Source: an uncultured Alphaproteobacteria bacterium
Lineage (GTDB): Bacteria; Pseudomonadota; Alphaproteobacteria; Caulobacterales; Hyphomonadaceae
Reading direction: 5' to 3'
Assembly (NCBI GenBank): GCA_903842595.1
Contig: CAIMMO010000268.1
Coordinates: 1 to 64,000, forward strand
DNA length: 64,000 bases
How positions within the stretch are numbered: position 1 is the first letter of the stretch; every line of letters starts with the position of its first letter. The notes beneath the pieces are model-generated. The model saw only the letters and a list, made by a program, of their open reading frames with translations, was not told the origin of the DNA and made no database searches. The translations under genes were made by a program, and so were the position numbers. This document shows positions 55,746 through 64,000 of this stretch, one piece after another.

Positions 55746-57197
55746 CTACTCCGCAGCAACGCGCGCAGAAGCGGCGCGCGCTTTCAGGTAAGCGTCGATC
55801 GAGGCCGCGGCGTCGCGGCCTTCCTTGATCGCCCAGACGACAAGTGATGCGCCGCGCACGATGTCGCCGGCGGCGAAGACGCCGTCCATCGATGTCATCA
55901 TGGTGCGGTAGTCGACTTTCACCGCCCCCCAGCGGTTCACGGCAAGGACGCGCTGGTTGAACTGCGAGGGCAGATCCTCGGGGTCGAAACCCAGCGCCTT
56001 GATGACCATGTCGGCCTTCGCCTCATACTCTGAGCCGGGGATTTCCTCGGGCGCCTGGCGGCCGGACGCGTCCGGCGGGCCAAGGCGCATGCGGACGGCG
56101 CGTACGCCCTTCACCCCGCCGCCTTTCTTCTCGGCGACGGCGCTGGGTGCGGCCAGCCAGTCGAACTTGACGCCCTCTTCCTCGGCATTGGCGACTTCGC
56201 GTTGCGAGCCGGGCATGTTGGCGCGGTCGCGGCGATAGAGGCAGGTGACGGATTTCGCACCCTGCCGGATTGCGGTGCGCACGCAGTCCATCGCGGTGTC
56301 GCCGCCGCCGATGACCACGACATTCTTTTTCGCCGCATCGAGCTTGCCGTTGTCGAAGTCAGCCACTGTCTCGCCAAGGCCGACCCTGTTGGCGGCGATC
56401 AGGAAGTCGAGCGCCTTGAGCACGCCCTTCGCCGTGTTTCCGGGCGTCTGCATCTCCCGTGCGGCATAGACGCCGGTCGCGACCAGGACCGCGTCATGCC
56501 TTGCGCGCAGCTCGGCGAAGCTGATGTCCCTGCCGATGTCGGTGTTGAGCACGAACGTCACGCCGCCGTCCGCGAGGCGCTTTACGCGACGCTCGACGAT
56601 CTCTTTCTCGAGCTTGAAATTCGGGATGCCGTAGATCAGGAGACCGCCTGCGCGGTCGTGGCGATCATAAACGGTGACCTGGTAGCCAGCTGCGCGAAGT
56701 TCGTCGGCCGCCGAGAGGCCGGCAGGGCCTGCGCCGATGATGCCGATGCTTTCGACGCGTTCGCGTGGGGGTGCGATCGGCTGCACCCAGCCGCGATCCC
56801 AGGCCGTGTCGGTAATGTAGCGTTCGACTGCGCCGATCGTCACTGAACCATGCCCCGACTGTTCGATGACGCAGGCGCCTTCGCACAGCCGATCCTGGGG
56901 GCAGATACGGCCGCAGATCTCCGGCATGTTCGATGTGGCAGCGGAGATCTCATAGGCCTCCTGCAGCCGTCCGGTCGCTGTCAGCATCAGCCAATCGGGG
57001 ATGTTGTTCTGGAGCGGGCAGTGCGTCTGGCAGAACGGCACGCCGCATTGCGAGCAGCGGGAGGCCTGCTCATTGGCCTTGGCTGCAATGAAGTCGGCGT
57101 AGATTTCGTGGAAGTCGGCGCGGCGTTCGTCCGGCTCACGCTTGTCGGGCGTCTGCTGGTCGACGGACACAAAAGTGAGCATGCGCTGCTGCGCCAT
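55746..57197 (-). CDS. gltD: Glutamate synthase small subunit (NADPH)
   Basis: A 483-residue FAD protein that transfers electrons from NADPH to GltB. Cluster cysteines are in 'CSQCGVPFCQTHCPLQNNIPDW' (region marker) and 'CGRICPQDRLCEGAC', the FAD site is 'IGIIGAGPAGLSAADEL', and the NADPH site is 'VVVIGGGDTAMDCVRTA'. The ATG at 57197 gives the common start 'MAQQRMLTFVSVDQQ'; the ORF track continues upstream to 57308 without support. It is the first gene of the gltD-x-y-gltB operon. Confidence 0.96.
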   Translation of the reverse strand: MAQQRMLTFVSVDQQTPDKREPDERRADFHEIYADFIAAKANEQASRCSQCGVPFCQTHCPLQNNIPDWLMLTATGRLQEAYEISAATSNMPEICGRICPQDRLCEGACVIEQSGHGSVTIGAVERYITDTAWDRGWVQPIAPPRERVESIGIIGAGPAGLSAADELRAAGYQVTVYDRHDRAGGLLIYGIPNFKLEKEIVERRVKRLADGGVTFVLNTDIGRDISFAELRARHDAVLVATGVYAAREMQTPGNTAKGVLKALDFLIAANRVGLGETVADFDNGKLDAAKKNVVVIGGGDTAMDCVRTAIRQGAKSVTCLYRRDRANMPGSQREVANAEEEGVKFDWLAAPSAVAEKKGGGVKGVRAVRMRLGPPDASGRQAPEEIPGSEYEAKADMVIKALGFDPEDLPSQFNQRVLAVNRWGAVKVDYRTMMTSMDGVFAAGDIVRGASLVVWAIKEGRDAAASIDAYLKARAASARVAAE

Positions 57198-57436
57198 GGG
57201 TGCACCCGGGGTTGGACGGCAGAGCCTCCATGCCGCCCCGCCTGGCGGTCTGCAATCAGATTCTGCAATAAAAGAACCAAACAGGACATAAAGGCGTTCG
57301 GTATGCACTCTGACCGCGCGGTCTGGTCAGCCAATGAGCAAAGAACAGTCCCAAGCGGGACGTATACGCAGGTAACCCAACTTCCACCATAAACGGGCGA
57401 CACCAGCGAACATCTCCAGCGACCCGGGCGGAATTC

Positions 57437-58273
57437 ATGGACGCGACGACAATCCTGCAGGCGATCCTGCTCGGCCTGGTGGAAGGGCTCACCGAGTTCA
57501 TCCCGGTTTCCTCAACCGGCCACCTCCTGCTGACGCAGACGGCGCTGGGGCTGACCTCGCCGTTCTGGACGACCTTCACCGTGATGATTCAGCTGGGTGC
57601 GATTCTGGCGGTGGTGGTGCTCTATTTCGGCCGCCTCTGGAACGTGCTGGTCACGCTGCCGACCGAGCCTGCCTCACGCCGCTTCGCGCTGTCGGTCATT
57701 ATCGCCTGCGCGCCGGCTTTCCTTGCCGGTTTCCTCCTGCACGATTTCATCAAGGCCTATCTGTTCACGGGACTGGAGCTGATCTGCTGGTCGCTGATTG
57801 CCGGCGGCGTCGTGCTTCTGGTGATCGACCGCATCGCTCCGGCTCCAGCAGATCACAGCGCGATGACCCTGCCGCTCCACAAGGCGGCGATCATCGGCCT
57901 TTTCCAGATCCTGTCGATCATACCCGGCGTGTCGCGCTCGGGCTCGACTATCGTCGGCTCGATGCTGCTGAAGATCGACAAGCGCGCAGCGGCTGAGTTC
58001 TCGTTCTTCCTTGCGATCCCCATCATGGTCGGCGCCTTCGTGCTGGACATCTGGGAGAGCCGCGATTTTCTGACCAGCGACAATCTGGGCATCATCGCCG
58101 TAGGCTTTATCGCCAGCTTCGTGTTTGGCCTGATCGTGGTGAAGCTGATGCTCGATTTCGTGCAGAAGCGCGGCTTTGCGCCCTTCGGCTGGTGGCGCAT
58201 TCTTGTCGGCGCTGCCGGCCTGGCGGCGATCTACACCGGCGTCTGGAGCAGTGCTGTTCCGGTCGCGATGTAG
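57437..58273 (+). CDS. uppP: Undecaprenyl-diphosphatase UppP
   Basis: A 278-residue inner-membrane enzyme that recycles the lipid carrier of cell-wall synthesis (bacitracin resistance protein). Catalytic motifs are 'GLTEFIPVSSTGHLLL' (about residues 18-33) and 'PGVSRSGSTIVGSML'. It has about eight membrane helices. It is divergent from gltD, with about 240 bp between; the gap holds no recognised RNA or binding site. Confidence 0.96.
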   Translation: MDATTILQAILLGLVEGLTEFIPVSSTGHLLLTQTALGLTSPFWTTFTVMIQLGAILAVVVLYFGRLWNVLVTLPTEPASRRFALSVIIACAPAFLAGFLLHDFIKAYLFTGLELICWSLIAGGVVLLVIDRIAPAPADHSAMTLPLHKAAIIGLFQILSIIPGVSRSGSTIVGSMLLKIDKRAAAEFSFFLAIPIMVGAFVLDIWESRDFLTSDNLGIIAVGFIASFVFGLIVVKLMLDFVQKRGFAPFGWWRILVGAAGLAAIYTGVWSSAVPVAM

Positions 58274-58282
58274 GAGAGGCCT

Positions 58283-58389
58283 TCACCGCCGCCCGGTTAT
58301 CGGCCGCAGAACGCTCCGCAGCACGAGCGCGGCCAAGCAGACGATGACGAAGATGCCGACAGTGGCGCGTCACGTCGTTGAGCGGGCCG
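58283..58389 (-). pseudogene. Frameshifted 3' fragment of a gene like 60576-60908
   Basis: This 107-bp stretch matches the 3' end of the small membrane protein gene 2.3 kb away. In one frame it reads 'GPLNDVTRH', then in the next frame 'VGIFVIVCLAALVLRSVLRPITGRR' and a stop. The intact gene reads 'GPLNDVTRWLDVFVVSFLGALVLRSILRPITGKG'. A one-base frame change separates the halves and no upstream part of the gene is recognisable. It is a decayed duplicate, probably left by a local duplication around the chemoreceptor gene. Confidence 0.8.
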
Positions 58390-58523
58390 TTTCTCACTCC
58401 AGCGTGAGCCGACGAGGCCCGAAATGGGTGATGTTTGTCTCGAAATTCTAACGGCCGACAGGAGTAATTTAACCGCTGTGCGCGACACTGTGCTGATCAC
58501 TTACATCTCTGGGTAGAATCGGC

Positions 58524-60524
58524 ATGTTGAACCTTCGTATTCGCTCAATGCTGATCGCTTTGGGTGGTTTTGTCTGCTTGGCCTTTGCCGCCGCGACCGG
58601 GGTGCAGCAGTACGCCGCCTCGAAGACGGCGATCAACAGTCCCCACTATCTTCAGATCGTCAGAGCCAAGGACCTGGTTGCCGATGTCCTGCCGCCGCCG
58701 GCTTACCTGCTTGAATCCTACCTCGAGGCGAACCTTGCCGTGCGCGAACCTGCAAGGCTTGAGGAGCATCTCGACGCGCTTGCGAGACTGAAAAAGGACT
58801 ACGAGGCCCGTCACGCGTTCTGGAGTGATCGCGCCAACTGGGAAAGCGACGACGGCGTCAACGAAAAAGCCTACGCTCTGGTTGCGCAGGACTCCGATGC
58901 CGAAGCAAGGAAATTCTGGAGCGCTGTCGATGATCGCCTGATCCCTGCGCTTCGCAGCGGAGATGCCGTCGGGGTCGATGCGGCCATGACCCAGACCGCC
59001 GACGCCTATGCCAAACATCGCGCCATCGTTGATGAAATCGTGAAGGCTGCGATGGCCGATCAGGCAAGGCTAGAGAACATTGCCCGTGAGGAAATCGCCT
59101 TCTTTTCAGTCGCCGTCTACGCCGTGATCGCAGCCGCTCTGCTGCTGACGGCGCTCGGGTTCTTCGTGCTGTTCAGAAGGGTCATTCGCCCCGTCGCCGG
59201 TGTCACTGGCGTCATGACCAGGCTTGCCTCGGGGGACCTTCACGCAAAGGCTGAGGGCGCTGAGCGTCGGGACGAAATTGGAGACATGGTTCGCGCCGTC
59301 GAGGTGTTCCGCGGCAACCTTGTCGAAACGGAGCGGATGCGGATCCAGCAGGCGGAAGACGCTGCAAAGGCCGAAGAGCATCGCCGCGCTTCGCTGCGCG
59401 AGATGGCCCGCGGCGTAGAAGCGGAGGCCAGCTCGGCGGTGATGCGCGTCAGCAGCGAGGCCACCGCGATGGCGCGGCTTGCAGACGCGATGAGCGGGTC
59501 CGTGTCCAACGTGACTGAACAGTGCCAGGGCGTCGCTGCTGCTGCGCAACAGGCCATGATGAGCGCCACCACCGTGACAGCCGCCACGCAGCAGTTCTCG
59601 GCGTCGATTCAGGAAGTTTCGCTGCAGTTGTCAAACGCCCGCAAGATCACTGCGGCCACGGTCGAAACCAGCGAGCGGACGCGAGCGGCGGTGACCAATC
59701 TTGCCGAGGCTGTCGAGAAGATCACCACGGTTGCCAACATTATTTCCGAGATTGCAGACCAGACCAACCTGCTTGCGCTCAATGCAACCATTGAAGCTGC
59801 GCGGGCGGGCGAGGCCGGTCGCGGGTTTGCCGTGGTTGCGAGCGAGGTCAAATCGCTTTCGAGCCAGACTGCAAGATCCACCGAGGAAATCCGCCGTCAC
59901 GTTGCGGATATTCAGGTCGTGATGCGCGAGACAACGTCTGTTGTCTCCGAAATTGCGCACCAGATCTCCAGCGTGGACGAAGGGTCGACAGTCATCGCAG
60001 CTGCCATGGAAGAACAGACTGCGACGATCGGGGAGATCGCGCGGCATGTTGAAGAAACAGCCCGAGCAGCTTCATTTGTCTCGGATTCGGTTGCCATCGT
60101 GCTTGACGAGGCGGCCAAGACCGGAGAGGGCGCCCGCTCGCTCAGCGGCTCGGTCGGCAATGTCGATGAGTCGATTATGCGACTGCGCGAAAGCATCGTG
60201 CGGGTCATCCGCACCTCCTCGCCGGATGTCGAACGTCGGACTGACCCGCGTTATGAGATCCATACGCCAGGCACACTGCTTGAGACCCAGCAGAAGGTGA
60301 TGGTGGAAAATCTCTCGCAGGGCGGCGCGCTGCTGGGAGCTGATGCGAACCTGCGCGGCGGACAGACTGGCCGCCTCGGAGTTGCTGACGCACAAGTCTC
60401 ATACAAGGTCCTCGGCACGGACAAGTCGGGGACGCACCTTCAGTTCGCTGATCCAAAGCCTGCAGAGTTCGAGCAGGCCCTGGCGCGGCTCAGCAAGGGC
60501 GCGCCGGTCCGCAAGGCGGGCTGA
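58524..60524 (+). CDS. Methyl-accepting chemotaxis protein with C-terminal PilZ domain
   Basis: A 666-residue chemoreceptor. Helix TM1 (about residues 8-28) is followed by a periplasmic sensing region to about residue 190, TM2 ('[21 protein letters not shown]'), a HAMP domain, and a cytoplasmic signalling hairpin whose tip is '[20 protein letters not shown]'. After residue 570 a PilZ domain follows, with the RxxxR motif in 'RRTDPRYEI' and the NxSxxG motif in '[11 protein letters not shown]', which bind cyclic di-GMP in the family. It therefore probably links c-di-GMP level to chemotactic signalling. No chemotaxis genes flank it. Confidence 0.93.
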   Translation: MLNLRIRSMLIALGGFVCLAFAAATGVQQYAASKTAINSPHYLQIVRAKDLVADVLPPPAYLLESYLEANLAVREPARLEEHLDALARLKKDYEARHAFWSDRANWESDDGVNEKAYALVAQDSDAEARKFWSAVDDRLIPALRSGDAVGVDAAMTQTADAYAKHRAIVDEIVKAAMADQARLENIAREEIAFFSVAVYAVIAAALLLTALGFFVLFRRVIRPVAGVTGVMTRLASGDLHAKAEGAERRDEIGDMVRAVEVFRGNLVETERMRIQQAEDAAKAEEHRRASLREMARGVEAEASSAVMRVSSEATAMARLADAMSGSVSNVTEQCQGVAAAAQQAMMSATTVTAATQQFSASIQEVSLQLSNARKITAATVETSERTRAAVTNLAEAVEKITTVANIISEIADQTNLLALNATIEAARAGEAGRGFAVVASEVKSLSSQTARSTEEIRRHVADIQVVMRETTSVVSEIAHQISSVDEGSTVIAAAMEEQTATIGEIARHVEETARAASFVSDSVAIVLDEAAKTGEGARSLSGSVGNVDESIMRLRESIVRVIRTSSPDVERRTDPRYEIHTPGTLLETQQKVMVENLSQGGALLGADANLRGGQTGRLGVADAQVSYKVLGTDKSGTHLQFADPKPAEFEQALARLSKGAPVRKAG

Positions 60525-60575
60525 CGGCGGTTCGCTTCTGCGCGGCGCCTGCGGATACGGGCCCCAGGCCCGCAA

Positions 60576-60908
60576 TCAGCCCTTGCCGGTGATCGGGCGC
60601 AGGATGCTGCGGAGCACGAGGGCGCCGAGGAAAGAGACGACGAACACATCGAGCCAGCGTGTCACGTCGTTGAGAGGGCCAAGGTCGAGACTCGCGATCC
60701 AGTCCGTCAGCGAGATATCGACCGCCTTCATCAGCGTGCCGATGAGAAAGACGCCGAGCAGGGCAAAGCCGATATCGCCCCAGAGGCCAAGAACCGCTCG
60801 GCCGCGCACGATCTTGCGCGCGGCGAATCCCGCAAGTGTCGCAAGCAGCAGCCAGAGGGCCAGCACGCCTAGATTCGTGCCGGAATACTCGACCGCCAGC
60901 TTGTCCAT
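60576..60908 (-). CDS. Small membrane protein (GlsB/YeaQ/YmgE-like)
   Basis: A 110-residue protein with three or four membrane helices. The Gly/Ala-rich pattern 'FAARKIVRGRAVLGLWGDIGFALLGVFL' resembles the GlsB/YeaQ/YmgE stress-associated family, though 'GDI' rather than the classical Gly repeats makes this tentative. It is convergent with the chemoreceptor gene. A frameshifted copy of its 3' end lies at 58283-58389. Confidence 0.6.
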   Translation of the reverse strand: MDKLAVEYSGTNLGVLALWLLLATLAGFAARKIVRGRAVLGLWGDIGFALLGVFLIGTLMKAVDISLTDWIASLDLGPLNDVTRWLDVFVVSFLGALVLRSILRPITGKG

Positions 60909-60981
60909 CTTGCCGTTCCCCTGAGCTATCGCGCGAAGAGGCTAGCTCGGGTCCATGCGAGGCGGAAGCGTCTGAAAGTGC

Positions 60982-61971
60982 TTAGGCGTCGGCCCTGCTT
61001 GTCTCGTCCACATGCGGCGGCTGGAACTGGCCGTGGGGGCGGTGGCGCCAGAGATAGGTCGGCGTTATGGCTTCGACGGTCTCGAGGCTTGTCACGCCAA
61101 GATCGGCGATCGTCCCGACATTGCCGGTGACGACATTGTCCACCTTCAGCGACTGGACCTGGTCACCCGTCAGCGGCGGACCGAAGAACGGGTTGAGCCG
61201 TGAGAGGGCGCCGATGATGTAGCCCATCGGCGCAGCGATCGGGCCCGGGATCGGCAGCAGCATGCGCGGCCGGTCTATCTCGCGCGTGATATACTGCAGC
61301 AGCTCCTTCATCGTGTAGGTGCGCGGTCCGCCAAGCTCGTAGGTCTTGCCAGCCGCTTCCGGTTTCGACAGCGCCGCGGCGACCGCCTGAGCAACATCGG
61401 CGACATAGATCGGCTGGAAGCGCGTCTTCGCGCCGATCAGCGGCAGGAACGGGCTGATGCGAGCGATCTCGGCAAAGCGCGTGAAGAAGCCGTCCTCGGG
61501 TCCGAACAGAATGGACGGACGCAGGATGGCGGCTGTGGGGATCGCCTTGCGGACAGCCTCCTCGGCCTCGCCCTTGGTGCGTGAATAGTTCGATTTCGAT
61601 GTCGTATTGGCGCCGATGGAGGAGACCTGCACGAAATTGCTGATGCCCGCTTCGGCCGCGACCTGCGCGATATTGGCGCTGCCCAGCCCCTGCGTGCCCT
61701 GGAAGGACTGCGACCCGCGCTCGGTGAGAATCCCCACCAGGTTCACGACAGCTTCCGCATTCTCCAGCGCACGCTGGATCGAGGCGCGGTTCCGGACGTT
61801 GGCCTGGATCAGCTGCACCTGGCCGACATCGCCCGCCAGCTTGACGTCCCCGGCCAGATGCGGCCGGCGGCAGGCGACGCGAACGCGCCAGCCCTGCCGG
61901 CACAGCGCACGCACGACATGGCGTCCGAGAAAGCCTGAACCACCGAAAACAGTAACGATCCTGCCGGTCAT
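60982..61971 (-). CDS. NDUFA9-type NAD(P)-binding protein (complex I-associated)
   Basis: A 329-residue atypical short-chain dehydrogenase/NmrA-like protein. The dinucleotide motif is 'VFGGSGFLGRHVVRAL' (about residues 7-22), with 'VQVSSIGANTTSKSNYSRTK' as the region that normally carries the catalytic Tyr/Lys. It is the alphaproteobacterial counterpart of the complex I NDUFA9 assembly subunit. Its true cofactor function is untested here. It reads away from the CHAP gene. Confidence 0.88.
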   Translation of the reverse strand: MTGRIVTVFGGSGFLGRHVVRALCRQGWRVRVACRRPHLAGDVKLAGDVGQVQLIQANVRNRASIQRALENAEAVVNLVGILTERGSQSFQGTQGLGSANIAQVAAEAGISNFVQVSSIGANTTSKSNYSRTKGEAEEAVRKAIPTAAILRPSILFGPEDGFFTRFAEIARISPFLPLIGAKTRFQPIYVADVAQAVAAALSKPEAAGKTYELGGPRTYTMKELLQYITREIDRPRMLLPIPGPIAAPMGYIIGALSRLNPFFGPPLTGDQVQSLKVDNVVTGNVGTIADLGVTSLETVEAITPTYLWRHRPHGQFQPPHVDETSRADA

Positions 61972-62196
61972 TTCGATTCCCTGGCCGTTGACTCTGGCCT
62001 GTGATTTCCGTGGCTTCGGGAGCAGGGCCCCCGGGGCCTCGGGTCAGGCTCGGGCATAGACCAGAATCGGGCCGTGAAGTCCATGAGGCGGCTTGTTGCG
62101 GGGCGGCCCCCCGCCGCGCGCGGCCAACGGATCGTTCATTTGGCGCTCACCAGATTCCAGCCATTGTCCGCGACCATGACGCGCAGGGGTCAGATC

Positions 62197-62817
62197 ATGT
62201 GGCGAGGGACGACGCTGGCGGGCATGGCCTGCCTCGCAGCTGCCGCCTGCGCCAGCGGCGGCCGAGCCCCCATCCATTACGCCGGCACGTCGGCCCCGGC
62301 AGCTCATCCGGCGATTGCGCCGCGGCCGCCGGCTGCGCCAGCGCCCCTGGATCTCACCGCAATTCCGTTCGAGCCGGCGACCGCGCCGATCGTGATCAAG
62401 GATCAGCCCTATTCAGAATGCGTACCCTATGCCTGCAACATTTCAGGCATCGCGATCTGGGGTGATGCGGTGACATGGTGGGCGCAGGCGGCGAGCCGCT
62501 ATGTGCGCTCAAGCCGCCCTGCGCCGGGCTCGGTGCTTGTGCTGCGCGGCTACAGTGATCTGACACGCGGGCATGTGTCGTTTGTGCGCGACGTGGTCTC
62601 GCCGCGCCTGCTGCGTATCGATCATGCGAACTGGCTGAAAGGCGGCGAGATAAGCCTCAACGTTCCGGTCATCGACGTGTCGCCAGACAATGACTGGAGC
62701 CAGGTACGCGTCTGGCACATTCCGGGCGGCTACTGGGGCGGACGCGCCTACGAGGCCGAAGGCTTCATCCATCCCTACCGGCTCGATGGCGCAAGCAGCG
62801 TCAACGTCAGCGGATAA
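62197..62817 (+). CDS. CHAP-domain lipoprotein, putative amidase/peptidase
   Basis: A 206-residue protein with a lipoprotein-type signal ('GMACLAAAACASGG') and an Ala/Pro-rich linker to about residue 60. The CHAP-like (NlpC/P60) core shows the Cys in 'YSECVPYACN', the His in 'RGHVSFVRD' and a further conserved segment 'LRIDHANWLKG'. It probably cleaves peptidoglycan stem peptides in the periplasm. The ORF opens at 62074; the ATG at 62197, after CAGGGG, is preferred over 62176. Its 3' end overlaps the convergent GNAT gene by 11 bp. Confidence 0.82.
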   Translation: MWRGTTLAGMACLAAAACASGGRAPIHYAGTSAPAAHPAIAPRPPAAPAPLDLTAIPFEPATAPIVIKDQPYSECVPYACNISGIAIWGDAVTWWAQAASRYVRSSRPAPGSVLVLRGYSDLTRGHVSFVRDVVSPRLLRIDHANWLKGGEISLNVPVIDVSPDNDWSQVRVWHIPGGYWGGRAYEAEGFIHPYRLDGASSVNVSG

Positions 62818-63412
62818 CGCGCTCCCATATGTCGGAACGGCGCGCGCGCCATTCGTCGGCAGTCTGGCCCCAGATATCGGTCGGCTCGTTCTCGTAAGGC
62901 GGCGGCATCTTGCCGGGTCCGCGATTCACCGAACCCAGCCGCATGGCCAGCTTCTGCGAGTTGATGTTCTCGGGATGGATGGCGTGGATGATGTCGTTCC
63001 AGCCCAGGACGTCGACGGCGAAGTCCATCGAGGCGATCGCGCCCTCGAGGGCATAACCCTTGCCCCACACGTCGCGGGTGACGCCCCAGCCGACCTCAAG
63101 GCCGGGCCAGCCATGCGGCGACCATGGGCCAAGGCGGCCAACCCATCGGCCAGTGTCTTTCTCGAAGACGGAAAACATGGCGAAGCCCACGGCCTGCCAC
63201 GAACCGATCATCGTGCAGATGCCGCGCCAGACGGCGGCAGGCGGCTGTGTCTTGCCGATGAAGCGAGCCGCCTCCTCGTCCGCCATGTAGGCGCACCAGG
63301 GCTCGAACTCCGCGAGGCTTGGCGCCTTCAGAACCAGGCGCGGCGTCTCGATGACGGTGTCGAGGCGATGCGTGAAGTTGCTGGGTGTGAACGCGTTGGG
63401 CTTGTCGGACAT
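62807..63412 (-). CDS. GNAT-family N-acetyltransferase (RimJ/RimL-like)
   Basis: A 201-residue acetyltransferase of the Acetyltransf_3 type. 'ETPRLVLKAPSLAEFEPW' is the usual N-terminal strand and helix, 'LEVGWGVTRDVWGKGYALEG' contains the acetyl-CoA loop, and 'INSQKLAMRLG' is the conserved C-terminal helix. The acceptor is unknown (ribosomal protein, antibiotic or small molecule). It is followed at the far side by an edge-truncated gene on the same strand. Confidence 0.92.
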   Translation of the reverse strand: MSDKPNAFTPSNFTHRLDTVIETPRLVLKAPSLAEFEPWCAYMADEEAARFIGKTQPPAAVWRGICTMIGSWQAVGFAMFSVFEKDTGRWVGRLGPWSPHGWPGLEVGWGVTRDVWGKGYALEGAIASMDFAVDVLGWNDIIHAIHPENINSQKLAMRLGSVNRGPGKMPPPYENEPTDIWGQTADEWRARRSDIWERVIR

Positions 63413-63464
63413 GCCAGTACGCCTCCTGTCGGGCGCACCTTGTATCCAGCTTCGCCGCCCCGGA

Positions 63465-64000
63465 CTACTGGCCCCCGGCTTCCTTCTGGAAGTCGAGCGT
63501 CACGCGCCAGCCGGATGCCCCGCCGTCCTCGACCCACGCCTTCCTCAGCTGAACCGGGTAGGTGTAGGACGTCCCGGTCATCGCACGCTGCGCATCAGCT
63601 GCGCTTTCGTAGATCATGGCTTCGTTCGCATCGATCTCGTTCACGGCTCCGTCGCGCGATGTCCAGTCTGCGGGCAAGCACGCGTCCATCTGTCGGCGGG
63701 CTTCCACGAAGGCTTTCTTGGCGGCGCCGGCGCTCGTCGCGCGGTCGAGCGCGCCAGACGAATACAGTGTGCAATTCAGCGCGTGGATCACGGGGCCGCC
63801 GGGAGCGGCGGCAGTGGCCTCGGCGACCTTGCAGGCGGCGTTTGCAGGCGCAATCGGCGGGCCCGAGCCTAGCGAGGCAAAGGGCGCCGGCTCGTTGAAG
63901 GCGGCGAAGACGGCATTTATCTGAGTGCAGTCGACTGGCAGCGGCACATCAGAGTCGGCGGTTGCGTCCAGCGGCGCGGCAATGGCCTGTTCCTCAGCAA
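63465..64000 (-). CDS. Unknown protein, 5' end cut by the window edge
   Basis: An open frame of at least 178 codons runs past the window end; the ORF track starts it at a GTG (63947), but the frame remains open upstream with protein-like sequence ('AEEQAIAAPLDATADSD'). Visible features are an N-terminal Pro/Ala-rich stretch, several cysteines ('VDCTQINAVF', 'LNCTLYSS', 'MDACLPADW') and a C-terminal 'SGWRVTLDFQKEAGGQ'. No family was recognised. The real start and any signal peptide lie beyond position 64000. Confidence 0.7.
   Translation of the reverse strand, partial: AEEQAIAAPLDATADSDVPLPVDCTQINAVFAAFNEPAPFASLGSGPPIAPANAACKVAEATAAAPGGPVIHALNCTLYSSGALDRATSAGAAKKAFVEARRQMDACLPADWTSRDGAVNEIDANEAMIYESAADAQRAMTGTSYTYPVQLRKAWVEDGGASGWRVTLDFQKEAGGQ

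Noticed and set aside
57198-57436. Possible riboswitch or tRNA between gltD and uppP
   Set aside because: I looked for a cloverleaf, T-loop consensus or glutamine-riboswitch-like core and saw none; the region is probably two divergent promoters.

Overview
The window is high-GC bacterial chromosome, densely packed with genes on both strands and many 1-4 nt start/stop overlaps. Several features point to an alphaproteobacterium: acnA next to ccmABCDG, an NAD-glutamate dehydrogenase of about 1,600 residues, a DUF2794 protein, an NDUFA9-type protein, and a ubiE-ubiB pair divergent from fpg. A Caulobacterales/Hyphomonadaceae-like organism is plausible, but the family is inferred. I see no rRNA, tRNA, CRISPR array, insertion sequence or prophage. 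This is core chromosome with a few accessory islands.

Layout. 1-6 kb: a Bax-inhibitor-like membrane protein, DUF2794, and a four-gene Gld-like ABC system (ATPase, permease, GldG-like, DUF4340). 6-12.5 kb: DUF1223, acnA, then ccmA-ccmB-ccmC-ccmD-ccmG for cytochrome c maturation. 12.4-14.7 kb: a MarR regulator, NUDIX hydrolase, globin and septation protein. 14.7-17.5 kb: a polysaccharide flippase divergent from a Tat-lipoprotein GH5-like glycosidase. 17.5-20.8 kb: mtaB-ftsY-EamA transporter. 20.9-22 kb: a MarR regulator divergent from an FMN reductase, with two near-identical palindromes between them. 22-26.4 kb: DUF2145, small secreted and membrane proteins, and an IorAB-type molybdenum oxidoreductase. 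26.5-34.2 kb: TerC, GNAT, NAD-GDH and an AI-2E/PerM permease. 34.3-37.2 kb: HerA-like ATPase, a divergent SRAP protein and a histone-H1-like protein. 37-42.6 kb: ubiE-ubiB, fpg, mtgA and queG. 42.7-50.2 kb: a secreted protein, a PAP2 phosphatase, the Anbu operon (ATP-grasp, alpha-E, transglutaminase, proteasome-like peptidase), a phosphodiester glycosidase and a small membrane protein. 50.4-57.2 kb: a gltD-x-y-gltB operon. 57.4-64 kb: uppP, a decayed gene fragment, a PilZ-tailed chemoreceptor, a small membrane protein, NDUFA9, a CHAP lipoprotein, a GNAT and a gene cut by the window edge.

Functional themes are respiration and cytochrome maturation (acnA, ccm, ubiE/ubiB, NDUFA9), nitrogen and glutamate metabolism (gltBD, NAD-GDH), envelope building (flippase, mtgA, uppP, CHAP, PAP2), and RNA or DNA maintenance (mtaB, queG, fpg, SRAP). 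The most unusual system is the Anbu cluster: an ancestral proteasome-type peptidase co-transcribed with a predicted amide-bond-forming ATP-grasp enzyme and a transglutaminase-fold protein. Its components are known but its substrate and product are not. Smaller novelties are a 13-bp hairpin that buries the ribosome-binding site of a small gene, a SRAP protein lacking two expected active-site residues, and a frameshifted second copy of a small membrane protein's 3' end.
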